Both the position numbers and the translations under genes were made by a program. This document shows, one piece after another, positions 44,611 through 51,953 of a DNA stretch of 64,000 nucleotides. Numbering within the stretch: position 1 is the first letter of the stretch; the number at the start of each line of letters is the position of its first letter. The stretch is from Shimia haliotis (GTDB lineage: Bacteria; Pseudomonadota; Alphaproteobacteria; Rhodobacterales; Rhodobacteraceae), in assembly GCF_900114415.1 (NCBI RefSeq), contig NZ_FOSZ01000005.1, forward strand, positions 124,001-188,000, read 5' to 3'. The notes beneath the pieces are model-generated. The model had not been told where the DNA came from, searched no databases, and saw nothing but the letters and a program-made list of their open reading frames with translations.

Positions 44611-45113
44611 ACCAACACGCCCTCCCAGACAGCATTCGCCTGCATCCCGACGAAACCTTGATCGCGGTCTGGAAACCCGCCTTTCCGGTATTTTTACGCA
44701 AGCTGGCGTTTGTGTCGATTTTGACCGCGCTGCTACTCGGTGGCCTTTTTGACGCCTTCACCGATTTTTCCGGCCCTCTGGTTTGGATCGTCGGCCTCGT
44801 CGCCTCGGCTGCGTTTTATGCCTTCATTTTCGACGACGTATTTGAATGGCGCGCGCGCCGCGATGACCATTGGGTGCTCACGAACTGGCGCCTTCTGTTT
44901 GTAAACCCGATGGACCAAAGCGAGCCCGCCGACCTGTCCCTGAACAACTGCGGCCAAGCAGGTGTCTGGATGTGGTGGTCGGTGCGCCTCCGGCTTTTGC
45001 CCCATGGCGCAATGATCCTGCCCTATTTGCGCGACCGCAAGGCTGTCGCCGACCAAATCGCCCAAGCCGCAGCCGCCTATAAGGCCGGCCAGCCACAGGA
45101 GGCCACCGCATGA
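44607..45113 (+). CDS. Membrane protein with bacterial PH-like domain
   Basis: 168 residues. Two N-terminal hydrophobic helices (about 30-75) are followed by a beta domain with the pattern of bacterial PH domains (HWVLTNWRLLFVNPMDQ, then a WMWWSVRLRL stretch and a final helix RKAVADQIAQAAAAY). The layout matches those of the next two genes, which suggests a duplicated set. It overlaps both neighbours by 4 bp. Confidence 0.7.
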   Translation: MNQHALPDSIRLHPDETLIAVWKPAFPVFLRKLAFVSILTALLLGGLFDAFTDFSGPLVWIVGLVASAAFYAFIFDDVFEWRARRDDHWVLTNWRLLFVNPMDQSEPADLSLNNCGQAGVWMWWSVRLRLLPHGAMILPYLRDRKAVADQIAQAAAAYKAGQPQEATA

Positions 45114-45562
45114 GTATAAGAGATACCGAACGGATGGCCCCGAAATCGCCGCTGCTTGAGGACGAGAAGGTGCTGCAAAGCTTTTCCGCTGATCGCGTGG
45201 CCTACATCCGCTCCTCCACGTGGCTTGCGGCCGGCGCCATGGCCTTTGGCATGATCGCCCTGTGGGCCATGGGCAACCCGCACATCTGGACCGGTGCAGT
45301 AGGGGGTCTCGCCGCCATAGGCGTACGCACCGCCTATCTGATGAGCGAAGAACTCGCTGCCCGTTGGGATCTCACCAACAAACGCGTGCTTGGCGCCGGC
45401 ACCAAATCAATCCGCCTGCAAGAGATCAAGGAGCTCAACAAAATGGGCTCCGTCGTGCAGATCGTGACTCATTCCGGCGACAAGCACCTGATCAAGTTCC
45501 AAGCCGATCCCGCCGCCACCATCGCAGCAATCCAGTCTGCCAAGTCCGGAGGCCAGCAGTGA
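45110..45562 (+). CDS. Membrane protein with bacterial PH-like domain
   Basis: 150 residues. Short N-terminal region with two membrane segments (about 33-75), then ARWDLTNKRVLGAGTKSIRLQEIKEL and a closing helix, the core of a bPH_2-type domain. Overlaps the preceding gene (ATGA) and the next (GTGA). Confidence 0.72.
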   Translation: MSIRDTERMAPKSPLLEDEKVLQSFSADRVAYIRSSTWLAAGAMAFGMIALWAMGNPHIWTGAVGGLAAIGVRTAYLMSEELAARWDLTNKRVLGAGTKSIRLQEIKELNKMGSVVQIVTHSGDKHLIKFQADPAATIAAIQSAKSGGQQ

Positions 45563-46020
45563 ACGACGATCTTTATGGCCACGACCTGAAAGACGGCGAG
45601 CGCGTTACGTTTGTAAAGAACCCGCGCCCCGTGCTGTTTTACTACCTCATGTTCATCGTGCTCTATTTCGCGGCCCGCCTGTTGACCGATCTCGTCAGAG
45701 CCCCTGATGAATTCATGACCCACGAAACCGCGGCAACGGCGGCCTTTGCTTTTGTCATTGCGGCCACCGTCATCACCGTTTTCTGGACCATGCTGGACTG
45801 GAACCTCATTCCCCACCACCGCCAGCTTCCCGCATTGATCACCAATTACCGCGTGATAGCGGCCAATGGGATCGACACCATGCTGGACGACATCGCCTCC
45901 ATCCGTCGCGGGTGGATGTCCGTTAAAATCAACGGGCAGAACGAAGCCGACGGCCTGACCCTTCGTGCCCTCCCGCACGCAAAATCCTTTCATGCTGCTC
46001 TGGAAAGGCAACTCACATGA
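45559..46020 (+). CDS. Membrane protein with bacterial PH-like domain
   Basis: 153 residues from a GTG whose GTGA overlaps the previous stop; the frame is open further upstream but overlaps the neighbour. Two membrane helices (about 24-70) and then ITNYRVIAANGIDTMLDDIASI, a PH-domain-like beta region, ending in a helix. Third member of the set; the following pyrC-like gene overlaps its stop by 4 bp. Confidence 0.7.
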   Translation: MNDDLYGHDLKDGERVTFVKNPRPVLFYYLMFIVLYFAARLLTDLVRAPDEFMTHETAATAAFAFVIAATVITVFWTMLDWNLIPHHRQLPALITNYRVIAANGIDTMLDDIASIRRGWMSVKINGQNEADGLTLRALPHAKSFHAALERQLT

Positions 46021-47294
46021 CCACACTCTTCACCAACGCCCGCCTCATCGACCCTTCGCGCAACAGCGACGCGCCCGGATGGGTGCTTGTCTGCGACGGC
46101 AAAATTACCGCCCTTGGCAACGACACGCCCTCTGAGACCGCCGATGAAACCATCGACTGCGGCGGCAAATGCCTCGCACCGGGCATTGTCGATATCGGCG
46201 TAAAGGTTTGCGAGCCGGGTGAGCGCCACAAAGAAAGCTACAAGACCGCTGGCCTCGCCGCCGCCGCAGGTGGTGTCACCACCATGGTCACACGCCCCGA
46301 CACCCTTCCGGCAATCGACACTCCCGAGGTGTTGGAATTTGTCGAACGTCGCGCCAACGAGGCCGCGCCTGTGAACGTTGTCCCGATGGCTGCGCTCACC
46401 AAAGGCCGTGAAGGCAAGGAAATGACCGAGATCGGTTTCTTGATGGACGCCGGCGCGATTGCCTTCACCGACTGCGACCACGTTGTGACCAACAACAAGG
46501 TGCTCAGCCGCGCCATGACCTATGCCCGTGCCAACGGCGCTCTGGTCATGTCCCACCCCCAAGACCCCGGCCTGTCCAAGGGCGCTTCGGCCAACGCCTC
46601 CAAATTTGCCGCCCTGCGCGGCCTGCCTGCTGTGTCGCCGATGGCCGAACGCATGGGGCTCGACCGGGATCTTGCGCTGGTGGAAATGACCGGCGTGAAA
46701 TACCACGCCGACCAGATCACCGCCGCACGTGCGCTTCCCGCGCTGGAACGTGCCAAGAAAAACGGCTTTGACGTGACCGCCGGCACCTCGATCCACCACC
46801 TGACGCTGAATGAGCTCGACGTCGCCGACTACCGTACGTTCTACAAAGTCAAACCTCCCCTGCGCGCCGAAGAAGACCGCCTCGCGCTGGTCGAAGCTGT
46901 GAAATCCGGCCTGATCGACGTGATCTGCTCCATGCACACCCCGCAGGACGAAGAAAGCAAACGCCTGCCGTTTGAGGAAGCCGCCTCTGGTGCCGTGGGT
47001 CTGGAAACCCTGCTGCCCGCCGCGATGCAGCTTTATCAGAACGGCGACCTGACCCTGCCGCAGCTGTTCAAAGCCATGGCGCTCAACCCCGCCAACCGCC
47101 TTGGCCTGCCGGCCGGTCGCATCGAAGAGGGCGCGCCCGCCGACTTCGTAGTCTTCGACCCTGACGCGCCGTTTATTCTGGACCGCTTCACATTGCAGTC
47201 CAAATCCAAGAACACCCCGTTTGACGGCGCCAAGATGCAGGGTAAGGTGCACGCCACTTACGTGGCCGGAAAGGCCGTCTACCGGAGAGACTAA
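46017..47294 (+). CDS. Dihydroorotase-like protein (PyrC'), probably non-catalytic
   Basis: 425 residues, class I dihydroorotase fold, full length. The metal ligands are largely gone: the H-x-H of PGxVDxHVH is GVKV here (PGIVDIGVKVCEPGE), the His of YHIAHVST is Gln (YHADQIT), and the catalytic TDHAPH block reads SMHTPQ. PyrC-like proteins of this kind form a dodecamer with PyrB in Pseudomonas and act as a scaffold. The gene is in the pyrB operon and overlaps its neighbour, which fits. A working dihydroorotase should be encoded elsewhere. Often annotated simply as pyrC. Confidence 0.85.
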   Translation: MTTLFTNARLIDPSRNSDAPGWVLVCDGKITALGNDTPSETADETIDCGGKCLAPGIVDIGVKVCEPGERHKESYKTAGLAAAAGGVTTMVTRPDTLPAIDTPEVLEFVERRANEAAPVNVVPMAALTKGREGKEMTEIGFLMDAGAIAFTDCDHVVTNNKVLSRAMTYARANGALVMSHPQDPGLSKGASANASKFAALRGLPAVSPMAERMGLDRDLALVEMTGVKYHADQITAARALPALERAKKNGFDVTAGTSIHHLTLNELDVADYRTFYKVKPPLRAEEDRLALVEAVKSGLIDVICSMHTPQDEESKRLPFEEAASGAVGLETLLPAAMQLYQNGDLTLPQLFKAMALNPANRLGLPAGRIEEGAPADFVVFDPDAPFILDRFTLQSKSKNTPFDGAKMQGKVHATYVAGKAVYRRD

Positions 47295-47903
47295 ATGCCG
47301 CTGATCGACTCGCCCCTCACCGTCCTCATGCTCTGGGCGGTGCTCGGATATCTCCTAGGGTCGATCCCCTTCGGCATGGTGCTGGCCAAGGCCATGGGCC
47401 TTGGCAACCTGCGCGACATCGGGTCGGGCAATATCGGCGCCACCAACGTCTTGCGCACCGGCTCCAAGAAAGCCGCCGCCCTGACCCTGCTGCTTGATGG
47501 TGCCAAAGGCGCCGTTGCCGTGCTGCTTGCGCGGAGCCTCGTTGGCGAAGACGCAGCACAGGTTGCGGGCCTGATGGCATTCATCGGCCATTGCTACCCC
47601 GTCTGGCTCAAGTTCAAAGGCGGCAAAGGGGTTGCCACCTTCCTCGGCCTGATGCTCGCACTGGCTTGGCCCGTCGGCATCGCCTGCTGCCTGACATGGC
47701 TGGTCGGCGCCGCACTGTTCCGCATCTCGTCGCTCGCGGCTTTGCTCGCCGCTGGCTCATCGACGCTCTGGATGGTGTTCCTCGGACACTCCAACGCTTT
47801 TGTCCTCGGCGTCATCCTCACGATCATTGTGTTCTGGCGCCATCGGGACAACATCCGCCGCATGCGCGAAGGCACGGAACCCAAAATTGGACAAAAAAGC
47901 TAA
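47295..47903 (+). CDS. plsY: Glycerol-3-phosphate acyltransferase
   Basis: 202 residues with about five membrane helices. Transfers acyl from acyl-phosphate to glycerol 3-phosphate in phospholipid synthesis. The three signature blocks are present: SIPFGMVLAK, GSGNIGATNVLRTGSK and the KGGKGVAT loop (FKGGKGVATFLG). It begins at the base after the pyrC-like stop, so translation is coupled. Last gene of the operon. Confidence 0.95.
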   Translation: MPLIDSPLTVLMLWAVLGYLLGSIPFGMVLAKAMGLGNLRDIGSGNIGATNVLRTGSKKAAALTLLLDGAKGAVAVLLARSLVGEDAAQVAGLMAFIGHCYPVWLKFKGGKGVATFLGLMLALAWPVGIACCLTWLVGAALFRISSLAALLAAGSSTLWMVFLGHSNAFVLGVILTIIVFWRHRDNIRRMREGTEPKIGQKS

Positions 47904-48035
47904 GCCCCACCATGGGCAGTTTCTGATCCGACCCACTTTTGGTATTTACTGAAATGAGCGAGATTTCGGATTTGGATGAAAACTGATGCAGCTGCCCCGC
48001 CACATCGGCGAGACCGGATGTCATAACCTGGAAAA

Positions 48036-48060
48036 GGACCGCCGCCGGACTTCGGCGGCG
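48036..48060 (-). terminator. Intrinsic terminator of gshA
   Basis: GCCGCCG-GACTT-CGGCGGC on either strand; on the minus strand it is followed by GTCCTTTTCC. Six bases past the gshA stop. It may also serve the convergent plsY transcript. Confidence 0.7.
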
Positions 48061-48065
48061 CTCAC

Positions 48066-49436
48066 TTAGTAGCTGTAGTCGCCGTAGATCTTACTCAGAT
48101 CCCCGCCCCAATCGCCGTGATAGCGCTCAAGCAGCTCATCCGCCGGCACCTTGCCGCTTTCAATGCTGTCTTTCAGCGCATTCAGAAAATGGGTCTCATC
48201 CGGCACCAAACCGCCCGCTCCGGGCCGCGCCCGTGCCTTCAGGCCAGCTTCCGAGATCGCCAGAACCTCGCGCGCCAGATCATGCATCTTGATGGAGCCA
48301 ACCTGCGCCTGAAGTCCGTCTTCGCTCGCCGCCACCCGCAGAGCCTCGCGGGTTTCCGCATCCCAGCCCTTTGCCAGATCCCACGCCGCGTCCAGCGAGG
48401 CTTGATCATACATCAGCCCCACCCAGAATGCCGGCAAGGCACAGAGCCGCCGCCAAGGGCCACCATCGGCCCCGCGCATCTCCATGTATTTCTTGATCCG
48501 CGCCTCGGGGAAGGCGGTCGTCAGGTGATCCGCCCAGTCGCTCAACGTCGGGGTCTCCCCCGGCAACGCAGGCAATTCACCCTTCAGGAAGTCACGGAAC
48601 GACATGCCCAGCGCGTCAATATATTTCCCATCGCGATAGACAAAATACATCGGGACATCGAGGCCGTACTGCACCCACCGTTCAAACCCGAAACCTTCTT
48701 CGAACACAAACGGCAACATGCCCGTGCGGGCATCATCCAGATGCCGCCACACCAGCCCCCGGGTCGACTTCATGCCGTTGGGTTTGCCGTCCAGAAACGG
48801 CGAATTCGCGAACAAAGCATTGGCAACAGGCTGCAACGCCAACGCCACGCGCAGCTTTTGCACCATGTCGGCCTCGGATGCGAAATCTAGGTTAACCTGC
48901 ACCGTGCAGGTCCGATACATCATCACTTTGCCCATGGTGCCGACGCGATCCATATAATCGGTCATCAGCTTGTAACGCCCCTTGGGCATCACCGGCATCT
49001 GCTCGTGTGACCATTCCGGCGCCGCGCCCAGCCCGATGAAACCCACACCGATCTTGTCGGCAATGTCCTTCACGTCGCGCAGGTGCTCGTTCACCTCGTC
49101 ACAGGTCTGGTGGATGTTTTCCAGCGGCGCGCCCGACAGCTCAAGCTGCCCGCCCGGCTCAAGGCTGACGTTCGCCCCGTCTTTCTCAAGCCCGATCAGC
49201 TTGCCGCCTTCCTCAAGCGGAGTCCAACCGTGGCCATCACGCAGCCCTTCCAGCACCGCCAGAATCGAGCGCTCACCCTCATAGGGCAGCGGCTTGTGCG
49301 TGTCCTTGCAATACCCGAATTTCTCATGCTCGGTCCCGATGCGCCACTCCTCACGGGGCTTGCAGCCCGAGGACAGGTATTCTGCCAACTGATCGTGATG
49401 CTCAATCGGGCCGCCGCCGGACTGGGGAATAGACAT
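48066..49436 (-). CDS. gshA: Glutamate-cysteine ligase, plant/alphaproteobacterial type
   Basis: 456 residues. ATP-dependent first step of glutathione synthesis. The family opens with STSGG-like SIPQSGGGPIEHHDQLAEYLSSG and contains RIGTEHEKFGY, QLELSGAPLENIHQT, the RTCTVQVNLDF strand and TRGLVWRHLDDAR. Length and motifs match the plant-like class that is redox-regulated in plants. It is followed by a terminator and precedes no partner; gshB is not in the window. Confidence 0.95.
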   Translation of the reverse strand: MSIPQSGGGPIEHHDQLAEYLSSGCKPREEWRIGTEHEKFGYCKDTHKPLPYEGERSILAVLEGLRDGHGWTPLEEGGKLIGLEKDGANVSLEPGGQLELSGAPLENIHQTCDEVNEHLRDVKDIADKIGVGFIGLGAAPEWSHEQMPVMPKGRYKLMTDYMDRVGTMGKVMMYRTCTVQVNLDFASEADMVQKLRVALALQPVANALFANSPFLDGKPNGMKSTRGLVWRHLDDARTGMLPFVFEEGFGFERWVQYGLDVPMYFVYRDGKYIDALGMSFRDFLKGELPALPGETPTLSDWADHLTTAFPEARIKKYMEMRGADGGPWRRLCALPAFWVGLMYDQASLDAAWDLAKGWDAETREALRVAASEDGLQAQVGSIKMHDLAREVLAISEAGLKARARPGAGGLVPDETHFLNALKDSIESGKVPADELLERYHGDWGGDLSKIYGDYSY

Positions 49437-49517
49437 AAGCTCGCTCCGCTCAAAAAATGCCGTGGCATCCAGTGGTGGAGCGATTTGTCGGGACTGTCAA
49501 TGTGCTCAGACGCACAT

Positions 49518-50027
49518 CTAACTCAACCGTCGATCATCCTTGGCCCAGATCAGAACCGGCTCAGGCTTCTGTTCGTTCAGCTTGGCCAGCATTTGTTCGG
49601 TTTTCAGCCCGGGAAGGCTGGCAAACGCATCAAACAAAGTCTCGCCCCCTTCGGCATTCACAGGGATGTGAAGCGGCTGCCGCCCCGGCTGGTAAAGCGC
49701 CCAGACCGCGGGGCTGCTGCGCCCGTCCAGCACCAACCGGCTGAGCGCGCGCACGGCCACACTGCCGCCGTTGAGCGGGCCGAAATAAGCGACTTCGCCT
49801 TCATCAACCTGAACCACCCCCGGCCCGCCGGCCCCTCGCCGGAACCGCGCGCGCTGAATGCCACTGACAATCAGAACAGCGCCCGCGATCAAAACCGCAT
49901 AGCCGATCCAGCGCAGAATGCCGCCGCCGCTGGCCCACCAGAAACCCACGCACAACACGCCAAACCCGATCAACACTTCGCGCCACTTCATAAGCGCCAC
50001 CCGCGCTTCCGGTCGAATGAAACTCAT
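49518..50027 (-). CDS. Hypothetical membrane protein
   Basis: 169 residues. Two N-terminal membrane helices (about 17-33 and 38-57), then a soluble beta-rich domain (VQVDEGEVAYFGPLNGGSVAVRALSRLVLD and RQPLHIPVNAEGGETLFDAFASL). Resembles uncharacterised Rhodobacteraceae proteins; no domain name known to me. It sits 57 bp downstream of rsmE on the same strand and may be cotranscribed. Confidence 0.72.
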   Translation of the reverse strand: MSFIRPEARVALMKWREVLIGFGVLCVGFWWASGGGILRWIGYAVLIAGAVLIVSGIQRARFRRGAGGPGVVQVDEGEVAYFGPLNGGSVAVRALSRLVLDGRSSPAVWALYQPGRQPLHIPVNAEGGETLFDAFASLPGLKTEQMLAKLNEQKPEPVLIWAKDDRRLS

Positions 50028-50084
50028 ATCAGATGTCTCCCCATGTGCCTGACCGACCGGCCGCCCCCGCGACCGCCCGCCGGT

Positions 50085-50903
50085 TCATCCCCAGTCTCCC
50101 AGCGCCTGCTGCCACAAAGTCATCGCCGCCACAGCAGCCGTATCTGCCCGCAATATCCGCGGACCAAGGCTGACCACATGAGCAAACGGCAGGGCCTTTA
50201 GTTTCGCCCGCTCCGCATCCGAAAACCCGCCTTCCGGTCCGATGAGGATGGCCCATTGCTTGCCATCCTTCCCCAAAATCGGATCGCTCGCGATCCGATC
50301 AGCGCCCGATCCGCCCCCACGGGCGGGCGCTTCGCTTCCGCCCTCGGATCGGCCGCTGGGCTGCGTCTCCAGCCAAAGGTTCTCGCCAACTTCCGCCTCA
50401 TCACAAAACATCAACTGCCGCCCCTCGGGCCAATCCGTCAACAGCTTCTCCAGCTTGGTCAGATCCGCAACCTCGGGCACATATGTTCCGCCGCATTGCT
50501 CTGCCGCCTCAACCGCATGGGCTTGCAACCGATCCTGCCGGATGCGCTCGGAATTGGTGAACTCGGTCGCCACCGGCACAATCCGCGCAGCCCCCATCTC
50601 GGCGGCCTTTTCAACGATGAAATCTGTACGCGCCTTTTTGATCGGCGCAAAACACAGCCACAGGTCCGGCGGCATCTGCAGGGGCTTGGCCTGTGTTTCG
50701 CAAACCAATTCGCCATTGCGCTTATTCGCCACAGTCACGCTGCACCGCCACTCGCCGTCGCGCCCGTTAAACAACAATACCGGATCGCCCACGGCCATCC
50801 GCATCACGCCAAACAGATAGTGCGCCTGATCGCGCTCCAGAGGAATGGTTTGCCCTTCCCCCAGCCCCTGCTCTACATACAATCTGACTTTTGCCTGTTT
50901 CAT
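50085..50903 (-). CDS. rsmE: 16S rRNA (uracil(1498)-N3)-methyltransferase, with in-frame palindromic insert
   Basis: 272 residues from the ATG at 50903 (MKQAKVRLYVEQ); the ATG at 50915 would add four. SPOUT-fold enzyme methylating U1498 of 16S rRNA. The N-terminal PUA-like part, EKAAEMGAARIVPVATEFTNSER and the knot motifs LIGPEGGFSDAE and SLGPRILRADTAAVA are present. Family length is about 240-245. The extra about 30 residues (GRSEGGSEAPARGGG and following, between about 186 and 220) coincide with a palindromic DNA element in the coding sequence. The insert lies in a loop before the knot, so activity may be kept. The frame stays open far upstream across ubiA, which is an artefact. Confidence 0.93.
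   Translation of the reverse strand: MKQAKVRLYVEQGLGEGQTIPLERDQAHYLFGVMRMAVGDPVLLFNGRDGEWRCSVTVANKRNGELVCETQAKPLQMPPDLWLCFAPIKKARTDFIVEKAAEMGAARIVPVATEFTNSERIRQDRLQAHAVEAAEQCGGTYVPEVADLTKLEKLLTDWPEGRQLMFCDEAEVGENLWLETQPSGRSEGGSEAPARGGGSGADRIASDPILGKDGKQWAILIGPEGGFSDAERAKLKALPFAHVVSLGPRILRADTAAVAAMTLWQQALGDWG
50275..50346 (-). repeat. Bipartite palindromic (REP-like) element inside rsmE
   Basis: Read on the minus strand: GGGCGGAAGCGAA, a hairpin with GCGCCC-GCCC and GGGC-GG-AT-CGGGCGC around GTGG, then ATCGGATCG-CGAG-CGATCCGAT followed by TTTT. Order, spacing and most bases of hairpin 1 match the element after uvrB (25426-25495); hairpin 2 differs in sequence but keeps a 9-bp perfect stem. 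Translated in frame it gives the Gly/Ser/Glu-rich insert of RsmE. Confidence 0.75.
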
Positions 50904-50915
50904 GGGACCATACAT

Positions 50916-51896
50916 ATGGCTGACATGCGCCCAACGGAAGAACCAACCGTCAAAGACCCTCAAGGTCAGGTCTCCGATGCCGTCAAAGGCAACTGGGTCG
51001 ACCACTTCGCGCCGGCATTCTCCCGTCCTTACCTGCGGCTGTCCCGTGCGGACCGCCCGATTGGCACATGGCTGCTCTTGCTGCCGTGCTGGATGGGCCT
51101 TTTGCTCGCCATGCTCAGCACCGGCACCGCCTCGCTGCACGACCTCTGGATCGCTGTCGGCTGCGCTCTTGGCGCCTTTCTCATGCGTGGCGCAGGCTGT
51201 ACATGGAACGACATCACCGACCGCAAGATAGACGCGCAGGTCGAGCGCACCCGCTCCCGCCCGATCCCCTCGGGTCAGGTCAGCGCCAAACAGGCGGCGG
51301 TCTGGATGGGGCTTCAGGCGCTGATATCTTTGGGCATCCTGCTCACCTTCAACACAGCGGCCATTCTGCTGGGTGTACTGTCGCTGGTGCCGGTTGCCAT
51401 CTACCCGTTTGCCAAACGCTTCACTTGGTGGCCGCAGGTCTTTCTTGGCATCGCCTTTAACTGGGGTGCGCTTCTGGCGTGGACAGCCCACACCGGCGCG
51501 CTGCAACCGCCCGCCTTGGTTCTTTATGCCGCGGGCATCGCATGGACGCTGTTTTATGACACCATCTACGCTCATCAGGATACCGAAGACGATGCTCTGA
51601 TCGGAGTGAAATCCACCGCACGGCTGTTTGCCGAGAAAACTCCACAGTGGCTTCAATTCTTTTTGATCGCCACCGTCGCGCTCATGGGTCTGGCCACCAT
51701 CATGGCCGGCCTCTCCGCAAGCCCCGCGGCGCTGATCGTGGCGCTGCTGGGCCCTTTGTGCATGGGCTGGCACATGCAATGGCAACTGCGCAAGCTTGAC
51801 ACCTCGGACCCGCATCTTTGCATGATGCTCTTTCGCTCAAACCGCGACACCGGCCTTTTGGCGGTGGGGTTTTTCGCCATAGCCCTTTTCCTGTGA
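50916..51896 (+). CDS. ubiA: 4-hydroxybenzoate polyprenyltransferase
   Basis: 326 residues from the ATG at 50916. Integral membrane prenyltransferase of ubiquinone synthesis with about eight helices. Both Asp-rich diphosphate sites are present: NDITDRKIDAQVERTRSRP (about 98-116) and YDTIYAHQDTEDDALIGVKS. A start at 50925 is possible. It is divergent from rsmE with start codons only 12 bp apart, so each 5' leader overlaps the other gene. Confidence 0.94.
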   Translation: MADMRPTEEPTVKDPQGQVSDAVKGNWVDHFAPAFSRPYLRLSRADRPIGTWLLLLPCWMGLLLAMLSTGTASLHDLWIAVGCALGAFLMRGAGCTWNDITDRKIDAQVERTRSRPIPSGQVSAKQAAVWMGLQALISLGILLTFNTAAILLGVLSLVPVAIYPFAKRFTWWPQVFLGIAFNWGALLAWTAHTGALQPPALVLYAAGIAWTLFYDTIYAHQDTEDDALIGVKSTARLFAEKTPQWLQFFLIATVALMGLATIMAGLSASPAALIVALLGPLCMGWHMQWQLRKLDTSDPHLCMMLFRSNRDTGLLAVGFFAIALFL

Positions 51897-51953
51897 TTGC
51901 ATGATCGACCCAATCAGCCTATCACACCAGAACACCAGATAAGCCTGACCTGT

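Noticed and set aside
45990..47252. Long minus-strand frame opposite the pyrC-like gene
   Set aside because: Shadow of a real gene; no motif, start site or neighbour supports it.
50916..51815. Extension of the rsmE frame through ubiA on the other strand
   Set aside because: The UbiA motifs are on the plus strand here and RsmE family length is reached from 50903; the upstream part is just an absence of stops.
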